A stretch of DNA of 64,000 nt from UBA668 sp040081465 (GTDB taxonomy: Bacteria > Actinomycetota > Acidimicrobiia > Acidimicrobiales > Ilumatobacteraceae), in contig JBEBGL010000001.1 of the NCBI GenBank assembly GCA_040081465.1, positions 1 to 64,000 on the forward strand, in the 5' to 3' direction. Positions 34,114-43,503 of this stretch are shown here, one piece after another (position 1 is the first letter of the stretch; each line of letters begins with the position of its first letter). The notes beneath the pieces are model-generated. The model was not told where the DNA came from, did not search any database, and worked only from the letters and a program-made list of their open reading frames with translations. The translations under genes and the position numbers were made by a program.

Positions 34114-35027
34114 ACACTGCTCATCAGGAGGCATTGAGTCGCCTTGGCGCCATCGCGACTGCGAACGAGTCGCTGGCGCCGTACACGACCTACAGAGTTG
34201 GAGGCGCCGCTGCGGTATTCGTATCTCCGCGCAATGAGGACGACCTGCACCTCATCGCCGCGGTCGTGCGCGACACCGAATTGCCGACGCTTGTCGTGGG
34301 ACGCGGATCAAACCTGCTGATCGCCGACTCGGGGTTCCCAGGCATCGCGATCTCATTGGCGACGATGGCCGAGTGGGTGCGATTCGAAGATGTGGTCGTG
34401 CATGTGGGTGCGGCGATGGCGCTGCCAGTGCTCGCCCGACGATGTGTTGCCGCTGGCCTCGTCGGTTTCGAGTGGGCGGTGGGTGTACCGGGGTCGGTCG
34501 GCGGAGCCGTTCGTATGAACGCGGGTGGTCACGGCAGCGACATGGCTGCGACGCTGATCGGTGTGCACCTTCTTGACTTGCGCACCTCCAGTCATGCGTG
34601 GGTCGCCGTCGAGCAGTTGGGGCTGCGGTTTCGGGGTTCCGACGTTGGCGACCATCAGGTCGTGCTCGATGCACGGCTGCGTCTGCAGCACGGCGACACT
34701 CATGCTGCTGAGGCGACCTTGGCCGAGATCGTTCGCTGGCGGCGCGAGCATCAACCCGGCGGTCAGAACGCGGGCTCGGTGTTTGTGAATCCGATCCCCG
34801 GTCAGTTGGCTGCGGCAGAACTGATCGACAAACTCGGGCTGCGCGGTTTCCGTATCGGTGGAGCATCAGTGAGCGAAAAGCACGCGAACTTCATCCAGGC
34901 GGGGGAGGGGTGCACCGCAAGCGACGTCCGCGCCGTCATCGAGCATGTGCGCGCTGAGGTGCAGCGCGCAATGGGTGTCGAGCTTCGTAGCGAAGTGACT
35001 TTGGTCGGGTTCAACGATCATGACTGA
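34110..35027 (+). CDS. murB: UDP-N-acetylenolpyruvylglucosamine reductase MurB
   Basis: 305-aa FAD enzyme reducing UDP-GlcNAc-enolpyruvate to UDP-MurNAc. FAD-binding stretches TTYRVGGAAAVFV and VVGRGSNLLI, GVPGSVGGAVRMNAGGHG, the catalytic Ser223 in AGSVFVNP (usually GSVFKNP), and SEKHANFI, which places it in type II MurB. ATG overlaps the murC stop; the last 8 bp overlap ftsQ. Confidence 0.94.
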   Translation: MNTAHQEALSRLGAIATANESLAPYTTYRVGGAAAVFVSPRNEDDLHLIAAVVRDTELPTLVVGRGSNLLIADSGFPGIAISLATMAEWVRFEDVVVHVGAAMALPVLARRCVAAGLVGFEWAVGVPGSVGGAVRMNAGGHGSDMAATLIGVHLLDLRTSSHAWVAVEQLGLRFRGSDVGDHQVVLDARLRLQHGDTHAAEATLAEIVRWRREHQPGGQNAGSVFVNPIPGQLAAAELIDKLGLRGFRIGGASVSEKHANFIQAGEGCTASDVRAVIEHVRAEVQRAMGVELRSEVTLVGFNDHD

Positions 35028-36291
35028 GCCACCTATCGAGGACAACCCGTCCGACGACGTGCTCGAAGAATTGCTCGGCGCGTTCTCAGTCGACTCTTCT
35101 GCTGACGGTGCTGATGAGTCGACGGGTGATCAGCCGGAGAAGTACGACTTTGACGACCCATCAATCGATCGCCTGCTTGGCATCGCGCCAGACGCACCGA
35201 CCGTCGTAGCGCCAGTCGTCATTCCAAAGGTCGAGTCCGTCAGTTCTGCGCCGGCTCCGTCCGACAAGGGCAAGTTGCAAAAGGTCGAGCCACCGACACC
35301 GAAGGCAGCGAAGGTCAAGCCGGAGAAAGTCAAGAAGTCGAAGAACAAGGAAGCCGCCGAGCGCGCAACGATTGTCATTGGCGCTGACGAACTTCCCGAC
35401 GCGGTATATCTCGATGTCGAGCGCGAGGAGAAGTTCCTTGAGCGACGAACCGAAGAGGGCAATAAGGATCGCTCGACGATTGTCATCACTGACTTTGACG
35501 ATGTAGCCGCGGTCGATGCATCGGCAGTGCGCTCGACGCTTGGCGGCGGCGACCGGATTCGAGCTCGCCGCATTTCGGTTCGCCGTGCTGAGGGCCGACG
35601 CCGGCTGCGTTGGGTGGCAATTGGGCTCGCGGCAGTCGCCATTCCAGTAGCGACGCTGGCAGTGCTTGCATCGCCGCTATTCGATGTCAGCGAGGTCTCA
35701 GTGCAGGGAGCGACCTACACCGACGCGGCGCTGCTCGCGTCCATCGTCGACGAGATCACCGGCGACCCAGTCTTGCTCGTCGACACAATGGAGCTTGAAC
35801 AGCGACTGCGCGCCGACCCTTGGGTCGAGAGTGTCAAAGTCGAGACCGACTTCCCGCACCGCGTGATCATCGACATTCGCGAACGGAAGCCCGTCGCCGC
35901 GTTCCAAGGTGGGGACGGCCGCTTTCGAATCATCGACTATGAGGGTCGAGTGCTCGACGTGATCGACGGCATCCCGATCGACTACATGTTGATCACGGGC
36001 GATCACCCGGATACAACTCGCGGCCAGTTTGCTGGCGCGCCGTACTCCGCGACGGCCCAGTTAGTGCTCGGGCTACCGTCGGAGATCCGCTCGATCACAG
36101 AGTCGGTAAGTCTGAACGCTGCCACCGGGGCGCTTGCGTTGCAGTTCACCGGTGACACCCTCGTGCAACTCGGCGATGCCTCCAACATGGACGAGAAACT
36201 CGCACGCCTGCTCAGCGTCGTTCGCGGCGGCCTCGACGGCATCTGCCAGATCGACGTTTCCACACGGGAAGTCGGTAGCGTCCCCTGCTGA
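35020..36291 (+). CDS. ftsQ: Division protein FtsQ with long cytoplasmic extension
   Basis: 423 aa. One membrane helix at about 198-217, followed by a POTRA domain starting FDVSEVSVQGATY and an FtsQ beta domain with DPWVESVKVETDFPHRVIIDIRERKPVA. The preceding 197-residue cytoplasmic part is unusually long: acidic first, then Lys/Pro-rich, and it contains two short matching motifs, R-A-T-I-V-I (115-120) and R-S-T-I-V-I (151-156). FtsQ links early and late divisome proteins. Confidence 0.9.
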   Translation: MTEPPIEDNPSDDVLEELLGAFSVDSSADGADESTGDQPEKYDFDDPSIDRLLGIAPDAPTVVAPVVIPKVESVSSAPAPSDKGKLQKVEPPTPKAAKVKPEKVKKSKNKEAAERATIVIGADELPDAVYLDVEREEKFLERRTEEGNKDRSTIVITDFDDVAAVDASAVRSTLGGGDRIRARRISVRRAEGRRRLRWVAIGLAAVAIPVATLAVLASPLFDVSEVSVQGATYTDAALLASIVDEITGDPVLLVDTMELEQRLRADPWVESVKVETDFPHRVIIDIRERKPVAAFQGGDGRFRIIDYEGRVLDVIDGIPIDYMLITGDHPDTTRGQFAGAPYSATAQLVLGLPSEIRSITESVSLNAATGALALQFTGDTLVQLGDASNMDEKLARLLSVVRGGLDGICQIDVSTREVGSVPC

Positions 36292-36454
36292 CTTCTGGGC
36301 TAATCCACCGGTTCCACCCCCTACTACCTGGTGTATCACCCTCTCTGACCTGCCAGTTCGCTACGATTGCACCCCAAAAGGTGTTCCACTTGTCCCCTCT
36401 CTCTCATATCGCCCCGCTTTACTCCCGCCCGACTTTCACTTGGAGGTATCTCTG

Positions 36455-37564
36455 ATGGCTGGCGCCCCACAGAATTATCTCGCCGTAATCAAGGTGATCG
36501 GTGTCGGCGGTGGTGGCGTAAACGCGATCAACCGGATGATCGACGCGGGCCTCAAGGGAGTTGAGTTCGTCGCAGTCAACACTGATGCGCAGGCGCTGCT
36601 GATGAGCGATGCCGATGTGAAACTCGATATCGGCCGCGATCTCACGCGTGGGCTGGGTGCTGGCAGCGATCCCGAGATCGGCCGAACGGCAGCCGAGACG
36701 CATCGCGACGAGATCGAAGAAGTGATCAAGGGCGCCGACATGATCTTCATCACCGCTGGCGAAGGCGGCGGCACCGGCACGGGCGCTGCTCCCGTAATCG
36801 CCGAGGTGGCACGCAGTCTTGGTGCGCTCACCATTGGCGTGGTCACGCGCCCGTTCAGTTTCGAAGGTCGCCGCCGCGCCGTTCAGGCCGACGCTGGCGT
36901 GCAGAAGCTGAAAGAGAAGGTCGACACGCTGATCGTCATTCCTAACGATCGCTTGCTCACCGTTTCGAACGAGAAGACCAGTGTGCTCAATGCGTTCAAG
37001 ATGGCCGACGAAGTACTGATGCAAGGCGTTGCCGGCATCACGAACCTCATCACCACGCCGGGCCTCATCAACACCGACTTCGCCGACGTGAAGATCATTC
37101 TCTCTGGCGCCGGCTCTGCGCTGATGGGTATTGGTCAGGCGAGCGGCGACAACCGCGCCGTCACGGCAGCCAAGAATGCAATTAGCAGTCCGATGCTCGA
37201 AGCAGCCATCGATGGTGCTCGCGGCATCTTGCTGAACATCACCGGCGGTAGCGGGTTGGGCTTGTTCGAAATGAATGCGGCCGCGGAAATCATCCACGGC
37301 GTTGCTCACCCCGACGCAAACATCATCTTCGGCGCCGTCATCGACGACGAGATGGGCGACGAAGTGAAGGTCACCGTGATCGCTGCAGGGTTCGATCGCT
37401 GGGATAGCAGTGGTGGCATGTCGACCTCTGGCACCGGTCGCGCAGCGCCGAAGCTGGTCTCGACGCCGAAGTCGGGCTCGGGATTGAAAGATCTGTTTGC
37501 CGATGGCAACGCCGATCCGCTCGACGGCGACGACGACTTCGATGTCCCTTCCTTCTTGAAGTAA
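36455..37564 (+). CDS. ftsZ: Tubulin-like division GTPase FtsZ
   Basis: 369 aa. GTP-binding elements GVGGGGVNAINRM near the N-terminus and GEGGGTGTGAAPV with the tubulin signature GGGTGTG at 104-110; the T7-loop region NTDFADVKIIL is present. The short C-terminal linker leads to a conserved tail DVPSFLK, which contacts SepF and other partners. TGGAGG lies 9 nt ahead of the ATG. The 163-bp gap after ftsQ is the largest in this part of the cluster and probably holds a separate promoter, though no clear -35/-10 pair could be assigned. Confidence 0.97.
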   Translation: MAGAPQNYLAVIKVIGVGGGGVNAINRMIDAGLKGVEFVAVNTDAQALLMSDADVKLDIGRDLTRGLGAGSDPEIGRTAAETHRDEIEEVIKGADMIFITAGEGGGTGTGAAPVIAEVARSLGALTIGVVTRPFSFEGRRRAVQADAGVQKLKEKVDTLIVIPNDRLLTVSNEKTSVLNAFKMADEVLMQGVAGITNLITTPGLINTDFADVKIILSGAGSALMGIGQASGDNRAVTAAKNAISSPMLEAAIDGARGILLNITGGSGLGLFEMNAAAEIIHGVAHPDANIIFGAVIDDEMGDEVKVTVIAAGFDRWDSSGGMSTSGTGRAAPKLVSTPKSGSGLKDLFADGNADPLDGDDDFDVPSFLK

Positions 37565-38227
37565 GTGGACTTCGACGCTCTAGTTGCCGAGCGACTGCAG
37601 TCCGTTCACGACCGAATTGCTCGCGCGGGTGGTTCCGATGTGGCGGTGCTGCCGGTCACAAAGTCGTTCCCGATTGAGGCTTGCTGGGCGGCATATCGCG
37701 CAGGTTGCACGGCGGTCGGCGAGAACTATGCGCAGGAACTAATCACCAAGTTCGCCAATAACCCGCCGCCGATCGCCGTCCACTTCATTGGCCAACTGCA
37801 AACGAACAAGGTGCGCATGCTGGCACCGATCGTGGCGCTGTTTGGCTCGGTCGACCGGCAATCACAGGTCCGCGAATTGGCCAAACGGGCTTCCGGCGCT
37901 CGCGTGCTCGTGCAGGTTCAAGCCCCCGGCACCGAAGGCAAGGCCGGATGCCCAATCGCCGATGTGCCTGCGCTGGTCGAGCTGGCATCAACGGCGGGAT
38001 TGCGCGTCGAAGGGCTAATGGCCGTTGGGCCCGCGGCCGGCGACCCGGAGACGGCTCGGCCGCTGTTTCGTTCTGTGCGCGCCCTCGCTACCCAACTCGG
38101 GTTGACGACGTGCTCGATGGGCATGAGCGACGACCTCGAAATCGCCGTTCAGGAGGGCAGTACGCAAGTCCGCATCGGCACAGCACTCTTCGGCGAGCGT
38201 CCTCATCCCGACACGCTGGTGCGATAG
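37565..38227 (+). CDS. PLP homeostasis protein (YggS/YlmE family)
   Basis: 220-aa single-domain alanine-racemase-fold protein that binds pyridoxal phosphate without known catalysis. LPVTKSFP contains the PLP Lys, GENYAQEL and HFIGQLQTNK are standard family motifs, and MGMSDDLEIAVQEGSTQVRIG closes the barrel. GTG starts immediately after the ftsZ stop. In Gram-positives this gene usually sits between ftsZ and sepF, as here. Confidence 0.93.
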   Translation: MDFDALVAERLQSVHDRIARAGGSDVAVLPVTKSFPIEACWAAYRAGCTAVGENYAQELITKFANNPPPIAVHFIGQLQTNKVRMLAPIVALFGSVDRQSQVRELAKRASGARVLVQVQAPGTEGKAGCPIADVPALVELASTAGLRVEGLMAVGPAAGDPETARPLFRSVRALATQLGLTTCSMGMSDDLEIAVQEGSTQVRIGTALFGERPHPDTLVR

Positions 38228-38238
38228 CCTCATAATCC

Positions 38239-38826
38239 ATGTGGAAGAAGGCGATGGACTATTTGGGCCTTGGCCCCGACGACGCCTACGACGATTACGA
38301 CGACGCGCCCGAGCCCGAACCACGACCGTCGCGCCAATCGCGCGCACCGCGCGATGAGCCACCACGTCAGCAGGGTGGCTATGTCGACGATTACGACGAG
38401 CCGCCGCCGCGTTCGAATCCTGGTCGCGCCAGCTTTCCGAGCCATGCAACCGCCAGTCCCGACGTCGCGGTTCGTCGGCCGGTGCCCGCAGGTGATCACT
38501 CCAGCGTAAAGCCGCGCCCGCAGAACCCCAGAATCATTCCGATTACTAAGGGAGGCGCAGGCGCAGGCGTTAGCGGCGACCCTTACACGGTGAAACCGCG
38601 CCGCTTCGATTCAGCGCAAGAGTTGGCCGACAAGTTCAAGGAAGGGCTTCCGGTCATCATGAACCTCGAGGCAGCCGATCGCGAGGTTTCTCGTCGGTTG
38701 ATCGATTTCGCCAGTGGTCTTTGCTACGGACTTAACGGCAGCATGGAAAAAGTTGCCAGTGGCGTCTATTTGTTGAAGCCGTTGGCGCACCCGACCGGCT
38801 ACGACGACGGCGGTTACGGAGCCTGA
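38239..38826 (+). CDS. sepF: Division protein SepF
   Basis: 195 aa. The N-terminal amphipathic helix (MWKKAMDYLGLG) is the membrane-binding element; then comes a long acidic, Pro/Arg-rich linker, and a C-terminal SepF domain (about 112-190) with VKPRRFDSAQELADKFKEG, VIMNLEAADREVSRRLIDF and SGVYLLKP. It anchors FtsZ to the membrane, which is essential in actinobacteria that lack FtsA. Its stop overlaps the divIVA ATG (TGATG). Confidence 0.94.
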   Translation: MWKKAMDYLGLGPDDAYDDYDDAPEPEPRPSRQSRAPRDEPPRQQGGYVDDYDEPPPRSNPGRASFPSHATASPDVAVRRPVPAGDHSSVKPRPQNPRIIPITKGGAGAGVSGDPYTVKPRRFDSAQELADKFKEGLPVIMNLEAADREVSRRLIDFASGLCYGLNGSMEKVASGVYLLKPLAHPTGYDDGGYGA

Positions 38827-39941
38827 TGGACCTCAGTCCGCAGCAGATTCGTGCCATTGACTTCAAGTTGGTCAAGAAGGGTTACGACCCCGATCAGGTC
38901 GATGCGTTCAAGGACGAAATCGCCGCGGTCGTCGAGACAGCGCACAACCAAGCAATCGCCATGGAGGCGAGAGCTCGCGCCGCTGTAGCGAAGTTGCACG
39001 AGGTGTCGCAGAGCGCACCCGCGCCCGAGCGTGCGCAAGAGCGTGCGATCGAAGGCTTTTCCGCGAGCGACAACGATGTCATCACACGCACGCTTGCTCT
39101 CGCGCAACGCACGGCCGACTCAGCGGTCGCCGAGGCGCGAGCAGAGGCCGACGCGATCATCGGTCAGTCGCGCGACGAGGCCGAGCGTCTTCTCGACAAC
39201 GCACGCACGCTCGCGGCCAAGACAATCGAAGACTCGCGCGCCGATGCCCGCCGCGCGGTTGAAGGCGATCGCGTGCGGGCCGAGAACGAACTGCAGTCTC
39301 TACTCGCTCGCCGCGATTTTCTGCTGTCGGATGTCGATCACCTCGAGCAGCATCTACAAGCGCAGCGCGAGCGGCTGCGCGATGCAGCCACGGCCTTGCA
39401 GGAAATGGTCGAACGCGTTCCGGCCGGCCTTGGCGAGATCAGGCGGCCGCTGCTTTCGGCGTCTGCCGACCCAGTTGTTGAGTCGCCGCGCGAGAGCACT
39501 CCCGTCGCGACGTCGCGTCGCTCGGCGCCTGGCAACGACGAAGTAGTCGAAGCCCTCACCGACGATGACGACGACGATGATGATGATGATGACGACGTTG
39601 CACTGTTCGACCGGGAAGACGAACCGATCGAGGAAATGTCCGAGTTGGTGTGGGACGACGAATCCATCGCGGCTGCCGAGCGAGCCTCAGAACTGCCGTT
39701 CCGCCAAAGCCCTGGGCCGCCAGCGCGTCCGGGCTCGGTTCGGCCGTCCGCCAATACGCGACGCGGTGGGGTGTCGTCGCCACCGTTCAACGACCCGCTC
39801 GCGCAGGACAGCGTGTGGCGCCTGCTCGACGAGGAGGTTGCCGGCGCGCACGCCGGCGAGGGTGACGACATCACGACTGAGGTGCCCATTATCCCTCGCG
39901 CTACCGAAACCTTCCGGGTCGGTGGCGACGAGTTGCAATAG
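38826..39941 (+). CDS. divIVA: DivIVA-like polar/septal coiled-coil protein
   Basis: 371 aa. Starts with the lipid-binding DivIVA domain (MDLSPQQIRAIDFKLVKKGYDPDQVDAFKDE pattern), then long coiled coil to about residue 205. The C-terminal half is low complexity with a run of 12 Asp encoded at 39561-39596, Pro/Arg-rich spacers and an acidic end. Homologues (Wag31) mark cell poles and curved septal membrane and recruit wall synthesis. Confidence 0.9.
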   Translation: MDLSPQQIRAIDFKLVKKGYDPDQVDAFKDEIAAVVETAHNQAIAMEARARAAVAKLHEVSQSAPAPERAQERAIEGFSASDNDVITRTLALAQRTADSAVAEARAEADAIIGQSRDEAERLLDNARTLAAKTIEDSRADARRAVEGDRVRAENELQSLLARRDFLLSDVDHLEQHLQAQRERLRDAATALQEMVERVPAGLGEIRRPLLSASADPVVESPRESTPVATSRRSAPGNDEVVEALTDDDDDDDDDDDDVALFDREDEPIEEMSELVWDDESIAAAERASELPFRQSPGPPARPGSVRPSANTRRGGVSSPPFNDPLAQDSVWRLLDEEVAGAHAGEGDDITTEVPIIPRATETFRVGGDELQ

Positions 39942-39983
39942 CCTGCACTTAACTCTGTTCGCTTCTAAGCCCCTCGGATCACC

Positions 39984-42900
39984 GTGACTTACCCCACCGT
40001 CTCTTCACAACCTTCGTTTCCTGCGGTCGAACTCGATGTACTCGCGTTCTGGGAAGGCGATGCCACCTTCGAGGCGTCGGTCAGCCGACGCGAGGGTGCG
40101 GATGAGTACGTGTTCTACGACGGTCCGCCATTCGCCAACGGCCTGCCGCATTACGGCCACTTGCTGACCGGGTTCGTTAAGGACGCGATTCCTCGCTATC
40201 GCACGATGCGCGGGCAACAGGTGCACCGCCGCTTTGGTTGGGATTGCCATGGGCTTCCAGCAGAGGTTGTCGCGGAGAAAGAACTTGGCATCAGCGGCCA
40301 TCCGGCGATCACCAAGTTCGGTATCGACAAGTTCAACGATGCATGTCGGATGAGCGTGCTGCGCTTCACCGATGATTGGCACAGCTACGTCACCCGCCAA
40401 GCGCGTTGGGTCGACTTCGCGAATGGCTACAAGACGCTCGACACGCCATACATGGAGAGCGTGATGTGGGCGTTTAAGACGCTGTGGGACAAAGGCTTGG
40501 TGTACGAAGGCTTTCGCGTGTTGGCGTATTGCTGGCGCTGCGAGACGCCGCTCAGCAATACCGAAACGCGAATGGACGACGTTTATCGCGATCGTCAAGA
40601 CCCGGCCATCACCGTGCAGTTTCACCTTGAGAGCGGCGAGCACATACTGGCGTGGACCACTACGCCGTGGACGTTGCCAAGCAACCTCGCGCTCGCGGTC
40701 GGCCCCGAGATCGATTACGCCGTCATGGAACAGGCGGACAAGGACGGAGTGAAACAGCGCTACATCCTCGCCGAGTCGCGTCTGGGTGCGTACGAGAAAG
40801 AGCTAGCCGGTGCAGTGCAAGTGGGCACGCTTAGTGGTGCGGATCTTGTTGGCCGTCGATACACGCCGCTGTTCCCGTTCTTCGCCGATACCGAGAATGC
40901 GTTTCGCGTTCTTGCCGCCGATTACGTCAGTACCGAAGATGGCACCGGCGTGGTGCACATGGCCCCGGGATTCGGCGAGGAAGACCAGATCGTGTGTAAC
41001 GCGGTCGGCATCCCGACTATCTGTCCGATGGACGAGCACGGCCGTTTCACGGCTGATGTGCCTCCCTTCGCAGGAGTGCACGTATTCGACGCCAACCCCG
41101 ACGTCATCAAAGACCTGAAGGCTCGTGGTCTCGTCGTGCGCCACGACAGCTATCAGCACAGTTATCCGCACTGCTGGCGTTGCCACGAGCCCCTGGTGTA
41201 CCGCGCGATCAGTTCCTGGTTTGTGCAGGTGACCGCGTTCCGCGATCGCATGGTCGAGTTGAATCAGCAGATCCGCTGGGTGCCCGAGCACGTCAAGGAA
41301 GGCAGCTTCGGTAAGTGGATCGCCAACGCTCGCGATTGGAGTATCAGCCGCAATCGATTTTGGGGTTCACCGATCCCGGTGTGGCGCAGTGATAACCCCG
41401 AGTACCCGCGCGTCGATGTGTACGGCAGTATCGCCGATCTCGAACGCGACTTTGGTGTGAAGGTGCCCGACCTGCATCGCCCATACGTCGACGATCTTGT
41501 ACGAGCAAACCCTGATGATCCGACGGGTAAGTCGATGATGCGGCGGGTGCCGCAGGTGCTGGACTGCTGGTTCGAGTCCGGCTCGATGCCGTTCGCTCAG
41601 GTGCATTACCCGTTCGAGAATCGCGATTGGTTCGATACACACAATCCGGGCGACTTCATCGTCGAGTACATCGGGCAAACGCGCGGCTGGTTCTACACAC
41701 TGCATGTCTTGGCGACGGCGCTGTTCGATCGGCCGAGCTTCACGACCTGTGTCAGCCACGGCATTGTGCAAGGTGACGACGGTCAGAAGATGTCGAAGAG
41801 CCTGAACAACTACGTCGACCCCATGGCAACGTTTGATACCTATGGCAGTGATGCCATGCGCTGGTATCTGCTGAGCTCGCCGATCCTGCGCGGCACCGAC
41901 ATGATCGTCGCCGAGGATGGCAGCCGCGATGCAGTGCGCCAGGTGATGTTGCCGATCTGGAACAGCTGGTACTTCCTCAGCTTGTACTCCAATGCTGCGA
42001 ATACTCAGGGCAAGTTCCGCACCGACAGCACCGACGTGCTCGATCGTTACATCCTTGCCAAGACGCACGACTTGCTCGCGACGATGACAGCGACGATGGA
42101 CGAGTACGACCTGTTCGGCGCGTGTGCTTCGGTGCGTTCATTCCTCGATGCGTTGACCAACTGGTATGTGCGTCGCAGTCGCGATCGGTTTTGGGCAGGC
42201 GATCAGGACGCGATCGACACGTTGCATACGGTGCTGACTCTGTTGTGTCGTGCTCTTGCACCGCTATTGCCGCTGACAACCGAAGCTGTGTATCGGCCCT
42301 TGACCGGTGAGCGCAGTGTGCATCTGACTGATTGGCCGTCGGCTGACTCGGTTCCGGCCGACGCTGCGTTGGTCGAAGCAATGGATCTCGCGCGCGATGT
42401 GTGCAGCAGCACACTTCGGTTGCGCAAATCGCATCAGCTGCGAGTACGTCAACCGTTGTCGTCGTTGCAGGTAGCAGTCGCCGGTGCCGATCGGTTGGCG
42501 CCGTTCCGCGATCTCATCGCTGACGAAGTGAACGTGAAGGGTGTCGACCTCACCGAGGATGTTGCCTCGGTCGCAACGTTCGATCTGCAGGTCGTGCCGG
42601 CGGGACTCGGCCCGCGCTTGGGCGACAAGACGCAACACGTGATCAAAGCCGTGAAGACTGGCGATTGGCAACACACCGTTGCCGATGATGGAGCGACCGG
42701 AGTGACTGCGGGTGGCATCGCGTTGCTCGATGGCGAGTACGCGCTGAAGTTGGTCGTGCAAGGCGATGGTGCCAGCACACCGATGGCGACCAATGGGGGA
42801 GTAGTCGTGCTTGACACGGCGCTGACGCCCGAGCTGACTGCCGAAGGTGTGACCCGTGATCTCGTCCGCATGGTGCAGCAGGCACGCCGCGATGCGGGGC

Positions 42901-43097
42901 TGCAGGTAAGTGATCGCATCGCGCTGACTCTCGGAGTGCCGGAGAGCGTGCGTCGCCAGGTCGTGGCGTTCCAACACCTACTCACCGACGCAACACTGGC
43001 GACATCGCTGACGTGGGGGACTGGCGCGTCGACTTACGAAACTGAGGTCGAGCTTGACGGCGACCCAGTCCACATTGGTGTCACTGTCGCTCAATGA
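39984..43097 (+). CDS. ileS: Isoleucyl-tRNA synthetase, eukaryote-like (IleS2) type
   Basis: 1037-aa class I synthetase charging tRNA-Ile. HYGH (56-59) in FANGLPHYGHLL, editing-domain motifs WTTTPWTLPSN, and KMSKS (602-606) followed by LNNYVDP. The YDGPPFANGLPHYGH form, the overall length and the C-terminal extension resemble the eukaryotic/type 2 IleRS group, which includes mupirocin-insensitive bacterial enzymes; resistance is inferred from type only. GTG start at 39984, 42 bp after divIVA. Confidence 0.95.
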   Translation: MTYPTVSSQPSFPAVELDVLAFWEGDATFEASVSRREGADEYVFYDGPPFANGLPHYGHLLTGFVKDAIPRYRTMRGQQVHRRFGWDCHGLPAEVVAEKELGISGHPAITKFGIDKFNDACRMSVLRFTDDWHSYVTRQARWVDFANGYKTLDTPYMESVMWAFKTLWDKGLVYEGFRVLAYCWRCETPLSNTETRMDDVYRDRQDPAITVQFHLESGEHILAWTTTPWTLPSNLALAVGPEIDYAVMEQADKDGVKQRYILAESRLGAYEKELAGAVQVGTLSGADLVGRRYTPLFPFFADTENAFRVLAADYVSTEDGTGVVHMAPGFGEEDQIVCNAVGIPTICPMDEHGRFTADVPPFAGVHVFDANPDVIKDLKARGLVVRHDSYQHSYPHCWRCHEPLVYRAISSWFVQVTAFRDRMVELNQQIRWVPEHVKEGSFGKWIANARDWSISRNRFWGSPIPVWRSDNPEYPRVDVYGSIADLERDFGVKVPDLHRPYVDDLVRANPDDPTGKSMMRRVPQVLDCWFESGSMPFAQVHYPFENRDWFDTHNPGDFIVEYIGQTRGWFYTLHVLATALFDRPSFTTCVSHGIVQGDDGQKMSKSLNNYVDPMATFDTYGSDAMRWYLLSSPILRGTDMIVAEDGSRDAVRQVMLPIWNSWYFLSLYSNAANTQGKFRTDSTDVLDRYILAKTHDLLATMTATMDEYDLFGACASVRSFLDALTNWYVRRSRDRFWAGDQDAIDTLHTVLTLLCRALAPLLPLTTEAVYRPLTGERSVHLTDWPSADSVPADAALVEAMDLARDVCSSTLRLRKSHQLRVRQPLSSLQVAVAGADRLAPFRDLIADEVNVKGVDLTEDVASVATFDLQVVPAGLGPRLGDKTQHVIKAVKTGDWQHTVADDGATGVTAGGIALLDGEYALKLVVQGDGASTPMATNGGVVVLDTALTPELTAEGVTRDLVRMVQQARRDAGLQVSDRIALTLGVPESVRRQVVAFQHLLTDATLATSLTWGTGASTYETEVELDGDPVHIGVTVAQ

Positions 43098-43432
43098 GCG
43101 ATTGTGTTCGCGAGCATCCCGATGGTGCGGTGCTGCATATTCGGGTTGTCCCCGGTGCGTCAACCGCAAAGGTTGTAGGTCGCCACGGAGCGGAACTCAA
43201 GGTTCGCGTGTGTAGCCCGCCCGTCGACGGCCGAGCCAACGACGAAGTGATCCAGGTAGTTGCTGCTGCCTTGAAGGTGCGAGCACGGGAGATCGAACTG
43301 ATTGCGGGGCACGCGGCCCGATCCAAACAGCTGCTATTCGCCCTTCCAGCGATCGAACTGCGCCGTCGGGTCGATTTACTCCTGAATCCCGTCGATCCCG
43401 TCATCGGCACGCTGTCAGCCGGTGAGCGGTAA
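43094..43432 (+). CDS. DUF167 (YggU) family protein
   Basis: 112 aa. DUF167 core with VVPGASTAKVVGRHG, LKVRVCSPPVDGRANDEVI and RSKQL. A small alpha/beta protein of unknown biochemical role, often found beside division and yggS genes. ATG overlaps the ileS stop (ATGA). Confidence 0.88.
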   Translation: MSDCVREHPDGAVLHIRVVPGASTAKVVGRHGAELKVRVCSPPVDGRANDEVIQVVAAALKVRAREIELIAGHAARSKQLLFALPAIELRRRVDLLLNPVDPVIGTLSAGER

Positions 43433-43443
43433 CATCTCCGCCC

Positions 43444-43466
43444 TGCGCTGAACAAGATTCAGCGCA
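43444..43466. promoter_or_regulatory. Perfect 9-bp palindrome between yggU and the DksA-like gene
   Basis: Arms TGCGCTGAA (43444-43452) and TTCAGCGCA (43458-43466) with a 5-nt centre. There is no T-run after it, so an intrinsic terminator is unlikely on the plus strand; an operator or a mRNA hairpin is possible. It is followed by two copies of ccgctctaac. Confidence 0.5.
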
Positions 43467-43503
43467 ACCCGCTCTAACCCGCTCTAACGAAGGATCAGCT
43501 CTC

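Noticed and set aside
36292..36454. ftsZ promoter with TACGAT at 36362-36367 as -10
   Set aside because: No acceptable -35 hexamer lies 15-19 bp upstream; left unassigned.
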